Assembly: GCA_937989795.1 (NCBI GenBank)
Contig: CALKBB010000011.1
Location: 1-5,063, forward strand
Source: an uncultured Collinsella sp.
GTDB taxonomy: Bacteria; Actinomycetota; Coriobacteriia; Coriobacteriales; Coriobacteriaceae
DNA: 5,063 nucleotides
Direction: 5' to 3'
Shown here: positions 1 through 4,972 of the stretch, piece after piece
Position numbering within the stretch: position 1 is the first letter of the stretch
How the letters are laid out: every line of letters begins with the position of its first letter
Translations under genes and position numbers: made by a program
Notes under the pieces: generated by a model
Seen by the model: the letters and a program-made list of their open reading frames with translations, nothing else
Database searches by the model: none
What the model was told of the DNA's origin: nothing

Positions 1-732
1 GTCAGCGAGCACGACCTCCTCCTTGACCACGTCGGAGGTGTCGTCGCCATCGCTCTCATCGACCTTGGCGGCATCGTCCTGAGTCTGCTCACCCTTCTGG
101 CGCGAAGGGAAGGTACTCTGCGCGGCATGGCCAAACTCGCTATAGAATCCCGGCATGACGCCCAAGGGGTCGGTCGTCACAAACCAATAGGCACCGCCGC
201 ACACGGCCGCGAGCACCGCAACGACAATAACCGGCTTGGGAATATGACGCTTATGCTTGTGGTAGGCATCCTCGTCGGGATGTACCTTGCGCTTGGGCTT
301 CTTTTTGCTGGACTGAGCATCGTCGCGCGGGGAAACCGGCGACGGGATATCCACCTTAGGGATACCGAAGTCCTTGTCGAAGGCCGGCAGCACACAGGTC
401 TCGTTGGGATCGGCGGCGTCCGAGAGCACCGCGGCGGCAGACGCCGGCGCATGGGGCACCTCGGTATCGATCTGCTCCTGCGTCAAGCGCGGAAAGCCGG
501 CCGTGCGGCCTGCCGCCAGATCGGATGCAGCCGCGTCTTTGGAAAGGATGCCCGGGGCGGGGCGCCCGCACTTGGGGCAGGTGCGATCGTGCGGGGACAG
601 GCGTGCGCCGCAACCATCGCAGAACACGAACTCGGTATGCTCGGGACCGTCGCCCGGACCAACGTATGCGTTGCAGTAGGGGCAGAACGAGGCGCCGTCT
701 TCTATAGTCTTAAGGCAATGCGGGCAGATCAC
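1..732 (-). CDS. Membrane protein with N-terminal double zinc ribbon (3' end outside window)
   Basis: Function unknown; 244 codons are visible and the frame is open to the window edge, so the C-terminus is missing. The N-terminus has two four-cysteine zinc ribbons: C3/C6 with C17/C20, and C38/C41 with C52/C55, the second ending CPKCGR. A low-complexity linker (about 60-140) follows, then a Lys/His/Arg-rich stretch (143-166, including KKKPKRK) and one hydrophobic helix (about 167-185, ending AYWFV). Beyond it an acidic segment (219-239) begins the C-terminal part. By the positive-inside rule the ribbons should be cytoplasmic and the C-terminal domain outside. The GTG start is chosen because it has a good Shine-Dalgarno site and the first cysteine pair follows at once; an in-frame TAA lies 12 codons upstream. 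Zinc-ribbon plus single-helix proteins are common in Gram-positive bacteria, with many different outer domains. The reading frame is secure; the role cannot be named from what is visible. Confidence 0.88.
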   Translation of the reverse strand, partial: MICPHCLKTIEDGASFCPYCNAYVGPGDGPEHTEFVFCDGCGARLSPHDRTCPKCGRPAPGILSKDAAASDLAAGRTAGFPRLTQEQIDTEVPHAPASAAAVLSDAADPNETCVLPAFDKDFGIPKVDIPSPVSPRDDAQSSKKKPKRKVHPDEDAYHKHKRHIPKPVIVVAVLAAVCGGAYWFVTTDPLGVMPGFYSEFGHAAQSTFPSRQKGEQTQDDAAKVDESDGDDTSDVVKEEVVLAD

Positions 733-735
733 GGC

Positions 736-743
736 TTCCTCTT
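736..743 (-). promoter_or_regulatory. Ribosome binding site deciding the GTG start of the zinc-ribbon gene
   Basis: On the minus strand AAGAGGAA stands just before the GTG, with the GAGG core five bases from it. The only other in-frame start, a TTG seven codons upstream, has no such site. This supports GTG at 732 as the true start. Confidence 0.7.
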
Positions 744-772
744 TTCGGAGCAATTCATACAGTCGAGGTTAG

Positions 773-781
773 AGCATAGCA
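773..781 (-). promoter_or_regulatory. Candidate extended -10 promoter for the zinc-ribbon gene
   Basis: The minus strand reads TGC-TATGCT, an extended -10 form (TGn plus a 5/6 match to TATAAT). Expected transcription start is near 766, giving a leader of about 34 bases with the Shine-Dalgarno site at its end. No good -35 hexamer stands at 16-18 bases; TTGCTC is 20 bases away. It lies in the 118-base gap after the ATPase stop. That gap holds no convincing intrinsic terminator (only CCCC/GGGG with a 7-base loop and no T-run), so read-through from the ATPase is also possible. Confidence 0.4.
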
Positions 782-850
782 TCGCCACGCCCCCACAGGA
801 GCAAGGCACCAATTCAACATCGCCAGGAAATCATCCCCCGGCGGCTGGGG

Positions 851-3601
851 CTAGGATTTCTTTACGGGCTTTTTCTTCTTGCTCGGCATCGAGACCTTAA
901 TGCCCTGGGCGGACTTGGTCACCCGCGAGCGTTTGGCGCCCGCGCTCTTCTTTTTCTTGGGCTGGGCCTTTTCCACGCCCTCGAGCGCGCGAACCTCGGC
1001 CTCGCGTGCAGTACGCTCCTCACGGCGCTGCGCCATATCGGCGGCAACGCGCTTGGCAAAACGCTGAGCGGTTGAACCCGTCGAGCTCACCTTGCCGCCG
1101 CCGCGGCCCAAGCGAACGCGTACGCCGCGGCCAAAGCCAGTGGCAGCATGACGGCGACGCGGCTTAAGCGAATCCATCATCGCGGCGAGCTTAAAGAACA
1201 CCGTGCAGGTAAAGACGACGATCGCCAGCAAGATAACGGCCTCGCCCATCGACAGGTTGGCGATGGACAGCAGCTCCGGGAATCCGATAACACCCGCCAG
1301 GATGCCGACAACGACAAACACAAAGAGCACCACGCGCAAGGGAGTGAGCGGCTGCGAGATACGCCAGATCAGGCTCACACTCGCCGTGCACGACGTAAGC
1401 AGGCACATGGTCGAAAGCGTGAGCTGGTTAAAGCCGAACACGCGCGCCACAAAGATATCGAGCGCCGCAGCCAAAATGACCGCAATCGACGCCGGCAGTG
1501 CACGCTTGAGTACGTTGCTCAAAAACGCACCCTTCACACGAGCATTGTTGGGCTCCAGGCCCAACACAAAGCCCGGCGCGCCGATGCAGAAGAAGTTGAT
1601 GAGCGTCATCTGAATCGGCTCGAAGGGATACGGCGGAAACGCGATGCACAGCGCCGCCAAGCCCATCGAGAACAGCGTCTTGGTCAGAAACAGCGCCGCA
1701 GAGCGCTGTAAGTTGTTGATGGAGCGACGACCCTCGGCCACCACGGCGGGCATCGAGGCAAAGTCGTTGTCGACGAGTACGATCTCGGCCACGTTACGCG
1801 CGGCATCGGAGCCGGCCGCCATGGCCACGGAGCAGTCGGCCTCCTTGAGCGCCAGCACGTCGTTGACGCCGTCGCCCGTCATGGCCACGGTGTGCTCGCG
1901 GCGCTTGAGCGCCTGCACGAGCTCGCGCTTCTGTTGCGGGGTCACGCGACCAAAGACGTGATAGCGGTCCACTGCCGCATCGAGCTTGGACGGCGTATCG
2001 AGCGTCGTGGCGTCGACGTAGGCATCGGCCCCCGGTATGCCCACTACGCGCGCGATCGACGACACCGTGCGCGGGTCGTCGCCGCTGATCACGTTGAGGG
2101 TCACGCCCTGCTCGTTAAAGTAGCCGATGGTCTCGGGCGCCGAGGTACGAATCTCGTCGCGGATGGTCACAAAGCCCACGGGCTCGGCCTCGCCCCCCAT
2201 ATCGCCATCGGGCGTAAAGCCGTCCACGCGCGCCACCACGAGCACGCGGCAGATATCGACAAGCTCGGCGACACGGTTCTCGACCTGCGAAAACACACGA
2301 TCAGAGAGCACAAACTGCGCGGCACCCATCACATAGGAGCCCTGCGCAAAAGAAGCGCCACTCCATTTTTTAGACGACGAGAACGGAATGACCGACAGCG
2401 GCTCAGACACCTCGACCGGGCGATCGGCGTAATAGTTGAGCAGCGCCTGGCAGGTCTCGTTGGCATCGGCCGAAGTCGCACGCGCCACGTTGGCGAGCGC
2501 AAAATCGAGGACCGTGGTCTCGACGGGGACAGCTGCCTCGTCCGAGTCCGCGCCAAAGCCAACACCCTCAACAGGCAACGGATAGGTGCCCTCGACCTCC
2601 ATGCGACCCGACGTGATGGTGCCCGTCTTGTCCAAGCACAGCACGTCGACGCGCGCGAGCGTCTCGATGCAGTAGAGCTGCTGCGCGAGCACCTTGCGAC
2701 GCGCCAGGCGCACCGTGGCGATGGCAAGTACCGACGAGGTCAGCAGCACCAGACCCTGCGGAATCATGCCCAAAAGAGCGCCCACCGTGGACAGCAGCGC
2801 CGACGAGGGCACGCGACCGGCAAGCAACTCGGAAAAGCACCACGAAAGCGCGCTATCGCCCGGCGTACCGGCGGCATCCCACAGCTCGCTCACGCTCGAG
2901 GCAAAGAGTGCCAGGCCGAGCGGAATCATAATGAGGCTCGCAAAGCGCACGATGGCGTTGAGCGCGTTCATGATCTCGGAATTGACCTTTTTGACGTACT
3001 TGGCCTCGTTGTTGATCTTGGCCACGTAGTTGTCGGCTCCAACATGGATCACGCGGGCGCGCAGAAGGCCCGAGTCGATAAAGCTGCCGCTCATGAGCTC
3101 GGAGCCGGGCTGCTTTTTGATGAGATCGCTCTCGCCCGTCAGCAGGCTCTCGTTAACGAGCGCCTCGCCCGATACCACCACGGCGTCGGCCGGAATCTGG
3201 TCACCGCGCCCCAGGCGAATGATGTCGTCGAGCACGATCTGGTCCAAGTCGAGCTCCACCTCGGCACCGTCGCGTACCGCGATGGCCTTCTTAGAGGTCA
3301 ACAGCGTAAGCTTATCGACCATCTTCTTGGAGCGCATGGACTGGATGACACCGATGGCGGTATTCAAAAACACCACGAACAGGAACGTCAGGTTCTTAAA
3401 CGAACCGGTAAGCAACACCAAAATCGCCAAGACAGCGTTGATAAGGTTGAACAGCGTGCAGAGGTTTTCGACGATGAGCTCGCGGACCGATTTGGTCTTA
3501 AGCTCCATATTGCGGTTGATCTTACCGGCGGCGATGCGCTCCTCGACCTCGGCGGTCGAAAGCCCGCGCTCGATATCCGTTGCTGCCATACCACGTCCCA
3601 T
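851..3601 (-). CDS. P-type cation-transporting ATPase (CtpE/Exp7-like, probably a calcium-type pump)
   Basis: ATP-driven membrane cation pump, 916 aa from the ATG at 3601. Motifs in order are the actuator TGES (155-158), the phosphorylation site DKTGT (D324), KKWSG in the nucleotide-binding domain (411-415), ISGDDP (505-510) and the hinge TGDGVND (575-581). About ten membrane helices are visible: two near 47-90, two near 220-300 and six between about 635 and 808. The fourth carries IPQGL (280-284); the sixth reads TLINFFCIGAPGF. There are no N-terminal CxxC metal-binding domains, which argues against a copper or zinc exporter. The short N-terminus and M4-M6 motifs resemble the CtpE/Exp7 group; mycobacterial CtpE has been linked to calcium uptake, so calcium is an inference. 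A strongly basic tail (810-916, 33 Lys/Arg against 8 acidic) follows the last helix. Start is uncertain: GTG 3604, ATG 3601 and ATG 3589 are all in frame; 3589 gives MAATDIERGLS, close to the usual family N-terminus. Confidence 0.95.
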   Translation of the reverse strand: MGRGMAATDIERGLSTAEVEERIAAGKINRNMELKTKSVRELIVENLCTLFNLINAVLAILVLLTGSFKNLTFLFVVFLNTAIGVIQSMRSKKMVDKLTLLTSKKAIAVRDGAEVELDLDQIVLDDIIRLGRGDQIPADAVVVSGEALVNESLLTGESDLIKKQPGSELMSGSFIDSGLLRARVIHVGADNYVAKINNEAKYVKKVNSEIMNALNAIVRFASLIMIPLGLALFASSVSELWDAAGTPGDSALSWCFSELLAGRVPSSALLSTVGALLGMIPQGLVLLTSSVLAIATVRLARRKVLAQQLYCIETLARVDVLCLDKTGTITSGRMEVEGTYPLPVEGVGFGADSDEAAVPVETTVLDFALANVARATSADANETCQALLNYYADRPVEVSEPLSVIPFSSSKKWSGASFAQGSYVMGAAQFVLSDRVFSQVENRVAELVDICRVLVVARVDGFTPDGDMGGEAEPVGFVTIRDEIRTSAPETIGYFNEQGVTLNVISGDDPRTVSSIARVVGIPGADAYVDATTLDTPSKLDAAVDRYHVFGRVTPQQKRELVQALKRREHTVAMTGDGVNDVLALKEADCSVAMAAGSDAARNVAEIVLVDNDFASMPAVVAEGRRSINNLQRSAALFLTKTLFSMGLAALCIAFPPYPFEPIQMTLINFFCIGAPGFVLGLEPNNARVKGAFLSNVLKRALPASIAVILAAALDIFVARVFGFNQLTLSTMCLLTSCTASVSLIWRISQPLTPLRVVLFVFVVVGILAGVIGFPELLSIANLSMGEAVILLAIVVFTCTVFFKLAAMMDSLKPRRRHAATGFGRGVRVRLGRGGGKVSSTGSTAQRFAKRVAADMAQRREERTAREAEVRALEGVEKAQPKKKKSAGAKRSRVTKSAQGIKVSMPSKKKKPVKKS

Positions 3602-3612
3602 CACGTCGCGTC

Positions 3613-3618
3613 AGTATA
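3613..3618 (-). promoter_or_regulatory. Candidate -10 box of the ATPase gene
   Basis: TATACT on the minus strand (5/6 to TATAAT) follows directly after the T-run of the tRNA terminator. Expected transcription start is about 3603-3607, at or just before the GTG at 3604 and ATG at 3601. No recognisable -35 stands at the right distance; that stretch is the loop and 3' arm of the terminator. The alternative is expression by read-through from the tRNA promoter. Confidence 0.35.
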
Positions 3619-3620
3619 AG

Positions 3621-3654
3621 AAAAACCGCCCGGACCATGCGAGGTTCGGACGGT
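3621..3654 (-). terminator. Intrinsic terminator of the tRNA-Arg gene
   Basis: On the minus strand the arm ACCGTCCGAACC pairs with GGTCCGGGCGGT around a 6-base loop: 12 positions with one T-G wobble and one A-C mismatch. A run of five T follows. It begins 11 bases after the encoded CCA end of the tRNA and lies just before the ATPase gene. On the plus strand the same hairpin is followed by CTTACG, with no T-run, so it should act only on minus-strand transcripts. Confidence 0.8.
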
Positions 3655-3665
3655 CTTACGTTCGA

Positions 3666-3742
3666 TGGTGCCCCATGTTGGATTCGAACCAACGGCCTTC
3701 TGCTCCGGAGGCAGACGCTCTAATCCCCTGAGCTAATAGGGC
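3666..3742 (-). tRNA. tRNA-Arg, anticodon CCG
   Basis: A complete 77-base cloverleaf reads on the minus strand. Acceptor arms GCCCTAT and ATGGGGC pair fully with one wobble. The D stem is GCTC/GAGC, the anticodon stem TCTGC/GCAGA with loop CTCCGGA, and the T arm GTTGG-TTCGAAT-CCAAC. The anticodon is CCG (complement of 3706-3708), which reads the arginine codon CGG. The discriminator base is A, and the CCA end is encoded in the DNA (3666-3668). There is no intron and no long variable arm. It has its own promoter and terminator and looks like a single-gene unit. Confidence 0.97.
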
Positions 3743-3753
3743 GAACGGTTGGC

Positions 3754-3783
3754 ATTATACCCAAGTGCGCCACGGGCTAACAA
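3754..3783 (-). promoter_or_regulatory. Promoter of the tRNA-Arg gene
   Basis: The minus strand has a perfect -10 TATAAT (3754-3759) and, 18 bases upstream, TTGTTA (3778-3783; 4/6 to TTGACA). Expected start is near 3747, five bases before the mature tRNA 5' end, as is usual for a stable RNA gene. Confidence 0.75.
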
Positions 3784-3795
3784 AAGAATAGAAAA

Positions 3796-3832
3796 AGCTT
3801 TGCAATTACGTGGGAGACACGGCGCAAAGGCT
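3796..3832. repeat. Inverted repeat with nested hairpin upstream of aroF
   Basis: AGC-TTTGC (3796-3803) pairs with GCAAA-G-GCT (3824-3832), eight pairs with one bulged G. Inside the 20-base loop, CGTG (3809-3812) pairs with CACG (3818-3821) around GGAGA. It may be a protein-binding site, or a structured RNA if transcription towards aroF starts further upstream. No family is recognised. Confidence 0.35.
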
Positions 3833-3853
3833 CACTTTAGAACGCAAAAGTGA
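3832..3853. repeat. Perfect 7-bp inverted repeat (operator-like) before the aroF -10
   Basis: TCACTTT (3832-3838) and AAAGTGA (3847-3853) are exact inverted copies separated by eight bases. The 22-base site covers the place where a -35 box for the TATAAA at 3863 would sit, which is where a repressor or activator operator would be expected. It does not fit the TyrR consensus (TGTAAA-N6-TTTACA), and the regulator is unknown. Confidence 0.4.
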
Positions 3854-3862
3854 ATCAATTAG

Positions 3863-3868
3863 TATAAA
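3863..3868 (+). promoter_or_regulatory. Candidate -10 box of the aroF-tyrA operon
   Basis: TATAAA (5/6 to TATAAT) lies in an AT-rich patch. The hexamer at a 17-base spacing is GAACGC, which is not a -35 box, so the promoter may need an activator or may be wrongly placed. Expected start is near 3875, about 72 bases before the aroF ATG and upstream of the hairpin at 3889-3913. Confidence 0.4.
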
Positions 3869-3888
3869 CTCACATGCACCATAGATAC

Positions 3889-3913
3889 ACGGCTCGCGAT
3901 GCGGGCCGTTTTT
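3889..3913 (+). terminator. Intrinsic terminator hairpin in the aroF leader (candidate attenuator)
   Basis: ACGGCTCGC pairs with GCGGGCCGT over nine positions (one T-G wobble) around a 3-base GAT loop, and the stem ends in a run of five T. It has the form of a strong Rho-independent terminator on the plus strand. It lies 33 bases before the aroF start and has no plus-strand gene upstream in this window. Its likely role is regulated termination of the operon leader, or blocking antisense transcription from the left. Confidence 0.7.
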
Positions 3914-3929
3914 GCAAAAGTTATCCATC

Positions 3930-3940
3930 GAGGTGAGAGG
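3930..3940 (+). promoter_or_regulatory. Ribosome binding site that decides the aroF start
   Basis: GAGGTGAGAGG stands before the ATG at 3947, with GAGAGG six bases from it. An in-frame ATG at 3899 would lengthen the protein by 16 residues, but it lies in the loop of the terminator hairpin and has no such site. This fixes the start at 3947. Confidence 0.8.
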
Positions 3941-3946
3941 CACACC

Positions 3947-4969
3947 ATGATTGCAATTTTAAAGCAGAGCGCCAGCGACGAGGCCGTCGGCCATATCGTC
4001 AGCTGGATTGAGAAGAAGGGTCTCAAGACCGACGTCTCGCGCGGAGAGAACGAGACCATCATCGGCCTGGTGGGCGATACGACCAAGATCGACCCGTTTC
4101 TGCTCGAGTCCATGGATGTCGTCGAGCGCGTGCAGCGCGTCTCCGAGCCCTTTAAGCGTGCCAACCGCAAATTCCACCCCGAGGACTCCGTCATCGACTG
4201 CGGCCACGGCGTCAAGATCGGCGGCGACCAGTTCCAGGTCATCGCCGGCCCCTGCTCCGTCGAGGGCGAGAACCTCATCCGCATCGCCCGTCGCGTGAAG
4301 GCAGCCGGCGCCACGATGCTGCGCGGCGGCGCCTACAAGCCCCGCACTTCCCCGTACGCCTACCAGGGCATGGGCCCCGCCGGCCTGGACCTACTATGCG
4401 AGGCATCCGCCGAGCTCGACATGCCGATCGTCACCGAGATCATGGACCCGCGCGACGTGCAGGTCTTCTTGGATAAGAAGATCGACGTCATGCAGATCGG
4501 CGCCCGCAACGCGCAGAACTTCCCCCTGCTCAAGGAGGTCGGCAAGACCAAGACCCCGGTCCTGCTCAAGCGCGGCATGTCCGGCACCGTCGACGAGCTG
4601 CTCATGGCTGCCGAGTACATCATGAGCGAGGGCAACGACAACGTCATCCTGTGTGAACGCGGCATTCGCACCTTCGAGACCCGCACCCGCAATACCTTCG
4701 ACCTCAACGCCGTGCCAGTGCTGCACCACCTGTCGCACCTGCCCGTCGTCGCCGACCCCAGCCACGCCACCGGCTACACCCGCTACGTTGAGCCCATGGC
4801 GCTCGCCGCGACCGCTTGCGGTGCCAACGGCCTGGAGATCGAGGTCCATGACGACCCGAGCCACGCCTGGTCTGACGGCGCCCAGGCCCTCACGCCCGAC
4901 CAGTTCGACGACACCATGCACCGCATCCGTGCCATCCGCGAGGTCGTCTGCCAAGAGACCATGGAGTAG
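3947..4969 (+). CDS. aroF: 3-Deoxy-7-phosphoheptulonate (DAHP) synthase, type I-beta
   Basis: Cytoplasmic enzyme joining phosphoenolpyruvate and erythrose 4-phosphate to DAHP, the committed step of the shikimate pathway. The protein has 340 aa, the usual length for the I-beta class with an N-terminal ferredoxin-like domain (Thermotoga maritima type, 338 aa). Residues 1 to about 70 form that domain, which in T. maritima mediates tyrosine feedback inhibition; the rest is the TIM barrel. Visible signatures are IAGPCSVE (99-106), GGAYKPRTSPYA (127-138), QIGARNAQNF (183-192), LLKRG (206-210), CERGIRTFE (236-244) and DPSHATG (270-276). Expected metal ligands C103, H273, E299 and D310 are all present, each one position after its T. 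maritima counterpart, so the enzyme should be active. Feedback by tyrosine is inferred from the domain only. No chorismate mutase domain is fused. It leads an operon with the tyrA-like gene, three bases downstream. Confidence 0.97.
   Translation: MIAILKQSASDEAVGHIVSWIEKKGLKTDVSRGENETIIGLVGDTTKIDPFLLESMDVVERVQRVSEPFKRANRKFHPEDSVIDCGHGVKIGGDQFQVIAGPCSVEGENLIRIARRVKAAGATMLRGGAYKPRTSPYAYQGMGPAGLDLLCEASAELDMPIVTEIMDPRDVQVFLDKKIDVMQIGARNAQNFPLLKEVGKTKTPVLLKRGMSGTVDELLMAAEYIMSEGNDNVILCERGIRTFETRTRNTFDLNAVPVLHHLSHLPVVADPSHATGYTRYVEPMALAATACGANGLEIEVHDDPSHAWSDGAQALTPDQFDDTMHRIRAIREVVCQETME
4963..4966 (+). promoter_or_regulatory. tyrA ribosome binding site inside the end of aroF
   Basis: GGAG stands six bases before the ATG at 4973 and is made from the last two sense codons of aroF (ATG GAG). 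The spacing is ideal. The overlap suggests that a ribosome ending aroF can restart on tyrA. Confidence 0.7.
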
Positions 4970-4972
4970 GCC

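Noticed and set aside
780..825. Direct repeat CATCGCCA at 780-787 and 818-825
   Set aside because: An 8-base repeat 38 bases apart in a 118-base gap is not far from chance, and it does not form a dyad or match a known operator.
836..853. Hairpin after the ATPase stop as a terminator
   Set aside because: Only CCCC/GGGG pairs, and the following bases are GATGATTT without a proper T-run.
127..900. 257-codon open frame on the plus strand across the zinc-ribbon gene
   Set aside because: The minus frame there encodes two clean four-cysteine zinc ribbons and a membrane helix with a good start site. The plus frame has no start signal and runs through the intergenic gap into the ATPase end.
1892..3619. 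575-codon open frame on the plus strand, antisense to the ATPase
   Set aside because: It mirrors a gene with clear P-type ATPase motifs. Its translation is rich in His, Arg and Gly with no recognisable domain, as expected from the reverse strand of GC-rich coding DNA.
3030..3731. 233-codon plus-strand open frame ending in MLDSNQRPSAPEADALIP
   Set aside because: The ending is the translation of the reverse strand of a tRNA gene, a well-known false gene product, and the rest is antisense to the ATPase.
3666..3742. tRNA gene as an integration site for a mobile element
   Set aside because: No copy of the tRNA 3' end, integrase gene or change of composition is seen nearby; the neighbours are housekeeping genes.
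3899..3946. Upstream start for aroF that adds 16 residues
   Set aside because: The ATG lies in the loop of a terminator hairpin and lacks a ribosome site. The start at 3947 has one, and gives the normal family length and N-terminus.
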